A DNA stretch of 35,202 nt from positions 1 through 35,202 of the forward strand of contig WRDS01000009.1 of assembly GCA_009779675.1 (NCBI GenBank), in the 5' to 3' direction. The position numbers were made by a program, and so were the translations under genes. This DNA is from Coriobacteriia bacterium (GTDB lineage: Bacteria; Actinomycetota; Coriobacteriia; Anaerosomatales; PHET01). Shown piece by piece: positions 8,812 to 17,488 of this stretch (within the stretch, counting starts at the first letter, position 1; each line of letters begins with the position of its first letter). Under the pieces are notes generated by a model that saw only the letters and a program-made list of their open reading frames with translations, was not told the DNA's origin and made no database searches.

Positions 8812-10323
8812 TCATCCGGCATCAGCAATGGCTCTTCGAGACTCTTCGATTCCACGCTCACTCGCTTCGGCGATCATTTCAGGCGAAAAATCGCCGAGGA
8901 ACACCGACCACGTCCCCTGCCTTTCCTTCCCCAAAGTCCTAAGGGTCCGCTCGTACTCGCAGATCGCTTCTTCTGCGTCCCCGTTTTGCCGAGCAATCCC
9001 CGCAAGTGCGAAATGCGCAAGGGAGAAGTCCGGATCGCTATAAAGCGTGCGGCGGAACTCGCGCGCTGCCGCCCCCAACTCCCCCTGCCCGCGCTTAAGC
9101 ATCCCAAGCAGGTAACGCGCCTGGGCACAAAGCGGCTGCTCCTCAAGGATGGCATCGGTTTCTGCAATGGCTCCCGCCACATCGCCGACATCCGCCCGCT
9201 TGTACGCTGAGACCAAAGCCAATTGTATTTCATCCAAGGCCGCCGCGTCTTGTGTTACCGGCTCTGTTTTGCGCACCTCATCTACATCTTCATGAGCCCT
9301 TGCAGCCTCGGCAGCCCCTGCAACCCCGCGAGGAAAGGCCCTGACAGGGATCCCTTTCCCTTCGAAGCCATTAGAGGGCCCGGATTCCGCTCCACCTTTT
9401 GCCTGAGGCATTAAAAACGCAGTCTGCCTGGCTTGAGAAGGCCGGCTGGGCTTCCTGTAGAAGAACACGCCGTTCACCTCCGCCGTCTCAAAACAGTCTT
9501 TCGCCAGTGGAAGCATCTCAGAGTGCCCGAGGAACAGGTACCCGCCCGGATTAAGCGCATCGTACAGGCACGCGATAGTCGATTTTGCAATGGTCGGCTC
9601 GAAATAGATCATCACATTGCGGCAAAAGATCACGTCCCAGCCCATGGGCTGCAGGTGCGTCTGTTGCTGCTGCGCCAGATTGTGGTACCTGAAATTGCAC
9701 ACGTCTCGCACTTGCTTGACCGGGCGCCAGTAATCGCCATTGGGCTCAAACCAGCGGGCGACAACATCACTTTGCAGATCCCTGATCGCCCGCTTTGAAT
9801 ACCTGGCCACACGGGCGAAATCGAGCACGACCGACGATATATCCGTGCCGAGCACCTCGATCGGGACCCCCTGCAACCCTACGAGCGAATCAAACAGCGT
9901 CATAGCGATCGTATACGGCTCTTCCCCCGTCGAACATCCGGCAGACCAGACCCTGAACGGAGAGGTGTTATCCTGACGCTCGCGCAGGATACGCGGTGCG
10001 GCATGATAACGCAGCGCATCAAACTGCCCTGGAAAACGATAGAAGCTCGTCTCGTTTATCGTGAGGAGGTTCATCAGCTCCTTGAACTCGTCCTCTTCAC
10101 TGCCGAGCGCCTCAAAGTACTCGGCAAAGGTGCTCAGCCCAAGCGAGACCGCACGCGAATGCAGTGCTGTTTGCAAAAAGTCTGTCTTGGATGCCTCAAA
10201 AAACACCCCTGATTGCTGTTGGATCCAGTCGCGGAAAAGCTCGAATTCTTTTGCGGCCAGTATTTGCTGCGTCACGATCATTTTGGGCGCAACTTGCCTA
10301 AATGCCCGCAGAAGTACTGGCAA
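8812..10323 (-). CDS. cheR: CheR-type MCP methyltransferase with C-terminal TPR-like extension
   Basis: TINETSFYRFPGQFDALR, FRVWSAGCSTGEEPYTIAM, WDVIFCRNVMIYF, GGYLFLGHSE; TPR-like ARYLLGMLKRGQGELGAAAREFRRTLYSDPDFSLAHFALAGIARQNGDAEEAICEYERTL. The true start may be the internal Met at about 10281. Confidence 0.93.
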   Translation of the reverse strand: MPVLLRAFRQVAPKMIVTQQILAAKEFELFRDWIQQQSGVFFEASKTDFLQTALHSRAVSLGLSTFAEYFEALGSEEDEFKELMNLLTINETSFYRFPGQFDALRYHAAPRILRERQDNTSPFRVWSAGCSTGEEPYTIAMTLFDSLVGLQGVPIEVLGTDISSVVLDFARVARYSKRAIRDLQSDVVARWFEPNGDYWRPVKQVRDVCNFRYHNLAQQQQTHLQPMGWDVIFCRNVMIYFEPTIAKSTIACLYDALNPGGYLFLGHSEMLPLAKDCFETAEVNGVFFYRKPSRPSQARQTAFLMPQAKGGAESGPSNGFEGKGIPVRAFPRGVAGAAEAARAHEDVDEVRKTEPVTQDAAALDEIQLALVSAYKRADVGDVAGAIAETDAILEEQPLCAQARYLLGMLKRGQGELGAAAREFRRTLYSDPDFSLAHFALAGIARQNGDAEEAICEYERTLRTLGKERQGTWSVFLGDFSPEMIAEASERGIEESRRAIADAG

Positions 10324-11080
10324 CCGCTACCTCGTTGCGCTCAACCAGCCCAGATGCCTGCAGCTCAAGCAGAAGGCGTGCGATCTCAAGGTCACCATAA
10401 CCGGTGAGGTTGACGAGTTCGCGCAAGCTCCGACCACCATGCAGATGACATAAAAGACCCCACTCGCGGGCGGTCAGGTGAATATCCCCCGCATTCCCTC
10501 CGGCAGTCGATGCCATGAAAAAATTGGTTCCGTCGTCAGGGACATTCTTTGAGAGGCGGTTCCACTCCTCTAGCCTTGTGGCGAGCTTTGCCGCAATATC
10601 GCCAACGGCTATTGCAACACCGAGGTCGGCCGCCTGATGAGAGTCATTCGGCTCGAAACGAAGGGTCCCGCTCTCCCATCTGAGCAGATCGAACAGCACA
10701 TCCTCGACGGACTGCGCTACAAACTGTTCGAGTTTGTGCCGAGAGACATATCCCTCTTCGATAAGCACTTGGGCCAGGCTGCGTTTTGCCTTATCGCCCT
10801 GCTGTATCTTCACCAGGCCTTTGGCCTGCCGATACTCGGTCTCTGTGATCAGGCCGCTTGCATACATGCGCTCTCCAGGATCGCCAGCAGAGGCCATGCC
10901 CACCTCGGCATGGTAGATCATGCCTTTGCTAAAGCACACCTGGCCACGCGTAGCGACCCTTTCCGCCTCGGTTTTCTCAAGATATAAAATGCCGTCTTTC
11001 TTGCCGCTCTGCAGAAGGCGGAACATGTCATTAAGCGAAAAATCTGAGAGGCTGCCCTCAAGAGCCACTTCATCCTCCAA
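10298..11080 (-). CDS. DUF4388 (PATAN-like) domain protein
   Basis: LEGSLSDFSLNDMFRLLQSGKKDGILYLE...GQVCFSKGMIYHAEVG is characteristic of DUF4388; overlaps the cheR ORF. Confidence 0.8.
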   Translation of the reverse strand: MEDEVALEGSLSDFSLNDMFRLLQSGKKDGILYLEKTEAERVATRGQVCFSKGMIYHAEVGMASAGDPGERMYASGLITETEYRQAKGLVKIQQGDKAKRSLAQVLIEEGYVSRHKLEQFVAQSVEDVLFDLLRWESGTLRFEPNDSHQAADLGVAIAVGDIAAKLATRLEEWNRLSKNVPDDGTNFFMASTAGGNAGDIHLTAREWGLLCHLHGGRSLRELVNLTGYGDLEIARLLLELQASGLVERNEVAVASTSAGI

Positions 11081-11210
11081 GCATCCGGAACCAAGCTGGC
11101 GTATGTATACCAGCGCGCTAGATAATTATCGGCATGATCCCATCTGCTCAAAAGTGCCTATCCAGCCAAAATGGATGTAGCCGAGCCGCTTTATCTCAAA
11201 GTGGTACCGG

Positions 11211-12071
11211 TCAGAGTGACCCGCGCCGGACACTCTCAATAGCCGAGCCAAAAAGAGCAAGCTCCTCGGCGGTGGTTATCGCACCATCGTCAGCGATAAC
11301 CGCAGACTCAAAATCAGTGAGATCCGCGAGGCTCTCCGCCTGATAACCTGCTTGCTGGACATCGCTGACAGCAAGATTGCGGATCTCAACGCCGCCCATG
11401 GGGACAAGCCCAGCCGAGCAAGCCGCTGTGAATGCCTTGCGCAAGGACACCCGTTGGCCGCCCGCGATATGCACCGCCGAGAAACCCGCTGCCGCAAGCG
11501 CCGAATAAACCACCCTGATGTCGCCGTCAGAGTGGAATACGGCTGGTCGCCCCTTCCCCCACACTTTTGCAATCGCGCAGTAGCAGGGCATGAGTGTCTC
11601 AAGGACAAAATCGGGCGCAAGAAGCCAACCTGCGGATCCAGCAAGGTCATCGCCGCAGAGCAGCACGTCGGCTTCGGCTAAATGCCCGCGGCGCACATCG
11701 AAAAGACAGCTGCGCATAGCGTCACGGAGCGCAACCGCTAGGTTCTGCGGCGAGCGTGCTGACTCGGCAATCGTGGGAAACCACCCGCGTTCAAGGGCAA
11801 CACGCGACACGACCCCTTCCACAATCCACCCTGCGGCAATACCCGCAGATTTAAGCGCCTTTACCGCATCGGTACCCCACGGCTCAGATGCTGGAACAAA
11901 TGCGAGATCAACGTCGAATGCCTGGGCGACAAGGGCGAGCGTCTCCGGGCCGCTTTCGGCGCTCGGGCCACCGGCGAGCGCATGCGCTGCCTCAAGGGGG
12001 ACCCACGTCATCGCAGTCGCACGACCAACCGCATCGCCTAAAAGCAAACTGACCAGTTCACTTTTGCCCAT
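11211..12071 (-). CDS. Uroporphyrinogen decarboxylase (UroD)-like protein
   Basis: LLCGDDLAGSAGWLLAPDFVLETLMPCYCAIAKVWGKGRPAVFHSDGDI resembles UroD/MtaA-type folds. Start placed at MGKSELVSLLLGD (12071), not the ORF-track 12230. Confidence 0.65.
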   Translation of the reverse strand: MGKSELVSLLLGDAVGRATAMTWVPLEAAHALAGGPSAESGPETLALVAQAFDVDLAFVPASEPWGTDAVKALKSAGIAAGWIVEGVVSRVALERGWFPTIAESARSPQNLAVALRDAMRSCLFDVRRGHLAEADVLLCGDDLAGSAGWLLAPDFVLETLMPCYCAIAKVWGKGRPAVFHSDGDIRVVYSALAAAGFSAVHIAGGQRVSLRKAFTAACSAGLVPMGGVEIRNLAVSDVQQAGYQAESLADLTDFESAVIADDGAITTAEELALFGSAIESVRRGSL

Positions 12072-12426
12072 AAGCCACCCACACCTTCTCGGCTTCCTCG
12101 CACCATGCGGTTCTCGGGTCGGAGATGTCGCGACCAAACCGATCAGCAATGAAGTGAAAATACCCGATACCGGGAATGCCGCTATCCGCACGGACCACAA
12201 GCGAAGCGATGATAACACCCTTTTCTGCATGGACTTGCTCGTCGACTTCCGTGAGCAGGTCCATGATCAACCTTGAGCGAGCTGGCACCGTACCGCCAAA
12301 CACATGCACTGCAACATCTTTATAGGCAACCGTCTCACGCCGTCGGGCGGCATCGACAAGCATTTCATAAAGACGCGCACGTGCGCACTCCCAGTCTTTT
12401 GCGGTTCGACGGGCGCGTGCCGCCAT
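12058..12426 (-). CDS. Conserved-looking small protein of unknown function, overlapping the UroD-like gene start
   Basis: Start MAARARRTAKDWECARARLYEMLVDAARRRETVAYKDVAVHVFGG at 12426; the ORF-track start (12492) lies inside the tmRNA gene. Stop overlaps the next start by about 14 bp. Confidence 0.65.
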   Translation of the reverse strand: MAARARRTAKDWECARARLYEMLVDAARRRETVAYKDVAVHVFGGTVPARSRLIMDLLTEVDEQVHAEKGVIIASLVVRADSGIPGIGYFHFIADRFGRDISDPRTAWCEEAEKVWVAYGQK

Positions 12427-12458
12427 GCCGCTCCTCCTTGGCCCTATATAGCTGGTTA

Positions 12459-12812
12459 TGGTGGAGGTGGCGAGACTCGAACTCGCGTCCATGGTACGCC
12501 CCTAGGAAGCATCTCCAGGCTCAGTCATCAGATAGATCTCGAGCCAGCTGCCGCCTGATGACTCGCTGCAACTGCCTCATAGCGGTCCCATCTTTCACAA
12601 CTGCATGCCGCCCGCGTCAGTTGTGGCAGTCTCCTAAAATGACACCTAGCCGATGGCGGAGACATCCACCGGATCGGCGTCGCTGCTCTATTCTAGGCAG
12701 CGAGAGCATAGTTGTTGTCGACGCTTGAGCGTCTGCGCCCCTGTTTTACGAGGTAAGGCGACCTCGACCTGCTTCTTCCCTCAAACGTATCATGTCGAAA
12801 CCGGTCACCCCC
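12459..12812 (-). ncRNA. ssrA: Transfer-messenger RNA (tmRNA)
   Basis: Minus strand starts GGGGGTGACCGGTTTCGACATGATACG and ends GCGAGTTCGAGTCTCGCCACCTCCACCA; the 5' GGGGGUG pairs with 3' CACCUCC; tag ORF ends ...GAC AAC AAC TAT GCT CTC GCT GCC TAG (DNNYALAA*). Lies next to smpB. Confidence 0.95.
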
Positions 12813-13009
12813 ATATCCGAGATGTGTTCGACGTTGTCAAAGTGCCTTTTGCGGCATGCCTTTTGCAAAGCACTCCGCCGCAGCGCATGCCCCCTGTAAG
12901 GCACCCGCCACAGCAATAGTGTACACGATCCCTCTGACAGCACCCGACCAGCTGCCCGGCTGGGTCGTTGCCTGTCACCGAGATGAGCCGTCCGCCGACA
13001 GCTACGCGG

Positions 13010-13486
13010 CTACCCGCCTTTCTGCCGCTCCCGCAAGGCCCGTTCCATATCGCGCTTCTGGTCCCTCTCGGCAATCGAATCGCGCTTGTCATGCAGTTTC
13101 TTGCCACGCGCCAGCGCTAACTCTACTTTTGCCTTGTTGGAAGGCGAGAAATACATCGAGAGCGGGATGAGCGTGAACCCGCGCTCCTTGGTCTTGCCGA
13201 TGAGATAGCGGATCTCCTTTTTGTGCAGCAAAAGCCGGCGCTTTCGGTCGGGCTCGACATTCGCACGATTGCCATGGCTGTAAGGTGCGATATGCACCCC
13301 ATGCATCCAAACCTCTCCACCGGCGATGGTGGCAAACGACTCCCGCAAAGACGCTCGGTTCTCGCGCAACGATTTTACCTCGGTGCCCGTGAGTTCGATA
13401 CCGGCCTCAAAGACCTCCTCGATAAAATAATCGTGCCGCGCCTTTTTGTTCGACGCAATCAGCCGCTCGTTTTTCGCCTTCGCCAT
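13010..13486 (-). CDS. smpB: SsrA-binding protein SmpB
   Basis: NKKARHDYFIEEVFEAGIELTGTEVKSLRENRASLRESFATI...RANVEPDRKRRLLLHKKEI. Confidence 0.97.
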   Translation of the reverse strand: MAKAKNERLIASNKKARHDYFIEEVFEAGIELTGTEVKSLRENRASLRESFATIAGGEVWMHGVHIAPYSHGNRANVEPDRKRRLLLHKKEIRYLIGKTKERGFTLIPLSMYFSPSNKAKVELALARGKKLHDKRDSIAERDQKRDMERALRERQKGG

Positions 13487-13494
13487 GCAACCTC

Positions 13495-14559
13495 CTAAGG
13501 AGTGAAGTCGGTTCCTGGCGCAAGGTCTAGCACAAAATGCGTAAGCAGTCTGACGGAGGCATCGATGTCGGAGAGCGCGAGGGCCTCAACAGGCGTGTGC
13601 ATATAGCGCAGCGGTACCGAGACAAGCGCCGCCGCCCTGCCGCCGCGTGATAGCTGGATGGGGTTGGCATCAGTGCCTGTCCCGCGTGGCTCGGCACCCA
13701 CCTGATAGTCGACTTTTGCCTTGTCTGCCGCCTTCACCAGCAGATCGAACACAACGGGATTGATGTTGGGGCCACGTGCGATCACCGGGCCCTTGCCACA
13801 CTCGAAGTCGCCGTGCTTGCGCTTGTCAATGTCGGGATAGTCGGTGGCGTGGCAAACCTCGACTGCGATGCCGACATCCGGGCAGATGCCGTATGCGCTC
13901 GTAATACCACCCCTAAGGCCTATCTCCTCCTGCACCGTTGCAGCGGCAACGCACGCACCCGATGCCCCGCCCGCCGCCTTGACCTCTTCGAGCACTCGCG
14001 CAGCAATGAACGCGCCCATCTTGTCGTCAAACGCACGGGAGACGGCCATGCCATCCCCAAACTCTTCCATGCCTACATCAAAGGTTATCGGATCGCCAAC
14101 GCTCACCCGCCTTTTCGCGTCATCAGCGCTAAGGCCGATGTCAATAAAGAGCTTCTCTATCTTAGTGACGGCTTTACGCTCTTCGGACTCGATAAGGTGG
14201 ATCGGTTTGCGCCCCATCACACCAAGAATCGACCCGTCGTCTGTATGCACACGCACACGCATGCCCGGCAGGATTGCCGCATCAACCCCACCGATCGCGG
14301 AGAACGCCACGTACCCCTCGGGCGTGATGAAGTTGACCATCAACCCGATCTCATCGATGTGCCCTGCAAACATGACCGAGACCCCATCAGGTCTCATGCC
14401 CTCAAGCAACGCATGAACAGAACCTAAGACATCCGTCTCAACACTATCAGCACTGAGCGCCAGCCGCTCCCGAAAAACGCGGGCTGCTGGCTGCTCGTAA
14501 CCCGACGGCGATGGGGCTTCGACAAGGTCTTTCAGAAATCGAAGGTCTTTCTTCTGCAT
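13495..14559 (-). CDS. M42-family metallo-aminopeptidase
   Basis: LVEAPSPSGYEQPAARVFRE, VMFAGHIDEIGLMV, SRAFDDKMGAFIAARVLEE, AATVQEEIGLRGG. Start at MQKKDLRFLKD (14559). Confidence 0.92.
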   Translation of the reverse strand: MQKKDLRFLKDLVEAPSPSGYEQPAARVFRERLALSADSVETDVLGSVHALLEGMRPDGVSVMFAGHIDEIGLMVNFITPEGYVAFSAIGGVDAAILPGMRVRVHTDDGSILGVMGRKPIHLIESEERKAVTKIEKLFIDIGLSADDAKRRVSVGDPITFDVGMEEFGDGMAVSRAFDDKMGAFIAARVLEEVKAAGGASGACVAAATVQEEIGLRGGITSAYGICPDVGIAVEVCHATDYPDIDKRKHGDFECGKGPVIARGPNINPVVFDLLVKAADKAKVDYQVGAEPRGTGTDANPIQLSRGGRAAALVSVPLRYMHTPVEALALSDIDASVRLLTHFVLDLAPGTDFTP

Positions 14560-14590
14560 TAAGGTATGCTCCTCATGGATCAGATACCAA

Positions 14591-14644
14591 ACACATATCA
14601 AACGCCGGACACATGTCAAACGCCGGACACATATCAGATGCCGA
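14591..14644. repeat. Three 18-bp tandem repeats (ACACATATCAAACGCCGG-like) between rnr and the M42 peptidase gene
   Basis: Units 14591-14608 acacatatcaaacgccgg, 14609-14626 acacatgtcaaacgccgg, 14627-14644 acacatatcagatgccga; partial copies flank. Confidence 0.93.
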
Positions 14645-14686
14645 ACATATTAGTATACCGCAGGTAAGATAGCGCGGCACCAAACG

Positions 14687-16747
14687 TCAAACAACCCTCA
14701 TATCGATGCGCGCATCGCTTGGCACCACATTCTCTATCCGCACGCGCACAGGTTGCCCTAAGCGAAAGCCTTTTCCCGTCTCCTCTCCGCGCAAAAAAAA
14801 CCGTTTGGCATCATGGGTATAGTAATCATCCGGCAGGCTCCTTGTATGCACAAACCCTTCGACCGTATTCTCTAGCTGCACAAAGAACCCGAATCCCACT
14901 ACTCCGGTCACAACGCCGTCGAAGACCTCGCCGACATGGCCGACCATGAGTTCGCAAAGCTTGAGGCGCACCGACTCCTCCTCGGCAAGCGCAGCCTCCC
15001 GCTCCATCGCCGAGGAATGCGCAGCAAGCGCGGAAAGCTCGGGGACCATGCCCGCGACCGCGAGTGCGGCCTCCGCGCCGACGGCCCCTCCCCCGCCGCC
15101 CTTCGGCATCCCCACTGGCCCCTTGCCGGCCCCTGGCATCGCTGCTGATGTCCCCGCTGGCTTCTTGCCGATCCCTGACGCTTCTGCCAGCTGCGCACGA
15201 AGCAGCCGATGCACGATGAGATCGGGATAACGGCGGATCGGCGAGGTGAAGTGCGTGTAGGCCGCACTCGCCAACCCGAAATGCCGCGCCAGGTAATCGA
15301 CATAGCGCGCCCGCTTGAGCGCACGCAGGAGCAGTGCGTTAATGAGCCGCTTTTCCGGTCGGTCATGCGCGTAGGCAATGATGCGCTGGAGGGTAGCCGA
15401 TGACGTGTTGCGTACATCCTTGACCAGGTAGCCAAACTCCTTTAACACCGCCGCAACGCGCTCAAGCGCATCCGAGTCAGGATCCTCATGGATGCGATAG
15501 AGCATCGGCACCGCCGCATCACGCATATGTGCGGCCACAACCTCATTGGCAAGGATCATCGCCTCCTCGATCATAGCCGTGGCCTGGGTGCGCTCGCGCA
15601 GTATGACCTCAAGCGGTGCCCCATCATCGGCAAGCCGCACCTTGGCCTCCACCGTCTCGAAATCAAGGCCCCCACGCGCCACACGCCGTGCGCCGAGCCG
15701 TGCGGCCACCCGAGCAAAGCTGCGCAAGGCCTGCTCGGCCTGCGCATCCGGAAACGCCGCCCTCCCCTCAAGCATCGCCTGCACATCCTCATAGGCAAAA
15801 CGCGCATTAGAGCGGATTGCCGCCGAGTACAGCTCATAGCGCTGCACGACCCCATGCTTGTCCAGCCAGATATCCGCCGAGAAAGTCAGGCGATCCGACC
15901 CTGGGTTGAGCGAGCAGATGTCGTTGCTGAGCTTTTCGGGAAGCATGGGAAGCACCCGATCGACGAGGTAGACGCTCGTTGCTCGGCATCGCGCCTCCAC
16001 ATCAATCGCCGAGCCCCAGGGCACATAGTGACCCACATCGGCTATGTGGACACCAAGCCGTGTTAGGCCGTCGATATGCTCGATTGAGACCGCATCATCA
16101 AAGTCACGGGCATCAACAGGGTCGATGGTAAAGACAAAACGATCGCGGATGTCTCGGCGTGTGGGATCCGAATCAAGCGCCGCAGTAACATCCAGCTCGA
16201 TCCCTGCTGCCTGGGCAAGTGCATCGGCGCTGAACCCGGTCTCAAGCCCATGCTCGCGAATGATGACCTCGACTCCAATGCCAGGGTCATCCTCTCGGCC
16301 AATGACCTCTTCGACTGACCCTTGCGCAGGGCTGTGCCGCGTGGGAAAGCCAGTGAGCCGCGCCACAACGTAATCACCGCTTTTCGCGCCGGATGCCCCC
16401 TGCTCACTAATAAACACCTCGGCACAGAAACGCTTGTCGGCCGGTACCACGATGCCGACGGTCCCAAGCTGCTCAAAACGCCCTACTATGTGCGTGTTTG
16501 CCCGTTCGGCCACACGCATGACCCTCGCACTGCGGCTCGCGCCCTGGCATTTGGCATCTGGCCGGATAAGGACCGCGTCTCCGTGCATTGCGCCGCCGAT
16601 GTCACGGGCACCAACGTAGTAATCGCCCTCGGAAGCGCCCACAAAGCCGTATCCATGCCGAGTCATCGAGAGCCGGCCGGCAATAAGCCCGCTGTCTGTG
16701 CGCCGTACGGCACGCTTTGCGTTTCCGCCTCGCCTTTGTCTGCCCAT
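14687..16747 (-). CDS. rnr: Ribonuclease R / VacB family exoribonuclease (RNB + S1)
   Basis: RDIRDRFVFTIDPVDARDFDDAVSIE, LGVHIADVGHYV, SVYLVDRVLPMLPEKLSNDICSLNPGSDRL, YTHFTSPIRRYPDLIVHRLL, S1 GEVFDGVVTGVVGFGFFVQLENTVEGFVH. Confidence 0.95.
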   Translation of the reverse strand: MGRQRRGGNAKRAVRRTDSGLIAGRLSMTRHGYGFVGASEGDYYVGARDIGGAMHGDAVLIRPDAKCQGASRSARVMRVAERANTHIVGRFEQLGTVGIVVPADKRFCAEVFISEQGASGAKSGDYVVARLTGFPTRHSPAQGSVEEVIGREDDPGIGVEVIIREHGLETGFSADALAQAAGIELDVTAALDSDPTRRDIRDRFVFTIDPVDARDFDDAVSIEHIDGLTRLGVHIADVGHYVPWGSAIDVEARCRATSVYLVDRVLPMLPEKLSNDICSLNPGSDRLTFSADIWLDKHGVVQRYELYSAAIRSNARFAYEDVQAMLEGRAAFPDAQAEQALRSFARVAARLGARRVARGGLDFETVEAKVRLADDGAPLEVILRERTQATAMIEEAMILANEVVAAHMRDAAVPMLYRIHEDPDSDALERVAAVLKEFGYLVKDVRNTSSATLQRIIAYAHDRPEKRLINALLLRALKRARYVDYLARHFGLASAAYTHFTSPIRRYPDLIVHRLLRAQLAEASGIGKKPAGTSAAMPGAGKGPVGMPKGGGGGAVGAEAALAVAGMVPELSALAAHSSAMEREAALAEEESVRLKLCELMVGHVGEVFDGVVTGVVGFGFFVQLENTVEGFVHTRSLPDDYYTHDAKRFFLRGEETGKGFRLGQPVRVRIENVVPSDARIDMRVV

Positions 16748-16800
16748 GCAAACCCGTCCGCCCTTTACGCGTCTAAGCCCTTACCGCCCCTACGCCATTG

Positions 16801-16824
16801 CGCTCTTGCGCTCCTGCGCTCCTG
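16801..16824. repeat. Three 8-bp tandem units (cgctcttg, cgctcctg, cgctcctg) upstream of rnr
   Basis: Read directly in the gap between rnr and the plus-strand ORF. Confidence 0.85.
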
Positions 16825-17053
16825 CGCCACCCTTTGCGCGCAACCGCTCTGCATATCGCTCGCCCGACACACCAACCACTCTGCGTGCTATCTCCATGCA
16901 TGTTATCTTCACGCATGTGTAATTTTTGTATTCAGTTTTACCACTGAACCCACCCAAGCAGATGGAGATGATAAAATTTATCGAGTCGCGGTACTTCTTT
17001 ACACTGTTTAAAACCTCGGCTTTTGATTTGCCTTAATTGATTTTGGAGCGCCG

Positions 17054-17479
17054 ATGGATCAGAAACGCTCACTTGCACCAGTGATGATTGGTACAGGCAC
17101 GCTATCAAGCGCGCCTGACATGCTTCGCGCACTTGAGACTTTGGAGAACCTGGAATACTGTTACGAGGCCCATGGCGACCTGATTGAAAAGGGGACTGCC
17201 GTACTGGTCAAGCTGATGGCTGACTCGGACTCGGCCACAATGATCGTCAACGGCTGCCTATTCCTTAATATTGCGTCCTATCGTTATCTCGATTTCTGCC
17301 AGATCGAGAACGGGCGCTGGAAACTCGTGTTGCATGGGGATGTCTCCAGTCTCACGCTGATTTCCATCCCTGAGATGAACAGTGAATCCGGTGAGCAGCG
17401 GTGCCGCCTTCTTTTAGAGCCTGAAGAGTGCGGTTTTGAAAGCCCGATACTCTTAGACGATGACGACGAGGAGGATTAG
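17054..17479 (+). CDS. Acidic orphan protein, 141 aa; the only convincing plus-strand gene in the window
   Basis: ATG preceded by TTTTGGAGCGCCG (GGAG spacing plausible); no competing minus-strand gene; not recognised as any family. Acidic tail LLDDDDEED. Confidence 0.65.
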   Translation: MDQKRSLAPVMIGTGTLSSAPDMLRALETLENLEYCYEAHGDLIEKGTAVLVKLMADSDSATMIVNGCLFLNIASYRYLDFCQIENGRWKLVLHGDVSSLTLISIPEMNSESGEQRCRLLLEPEECGFESPILLDDDDEED

Positions 17480-17488
17480 CGCTAAGAC

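Noticed and set aside
12071-12230. N-terminal extension of the UroD-like ORF (MQKRVLSSLRLWS...)
   Set aside because: It overlaps the upstream 122-aa gene extensively; the internal start MGKSELVSLLLGD fits the family better.
12459-12500. tRNA gene suggested by the T-arm and CCA end
   Set aside because: The arm is the 3' tRNA-like domain of tmRNA; the full 5' partner is at about 12812.
12273-12919. Plus-strand ORFs across the ssrA region
   Set aside because: They coincide with the tmRNA gene on the opposite strand.
14591-14644. CRISPR array
   Set aside because: 18-bp units are directly contiguous without spacers, and no cas genes are visible.
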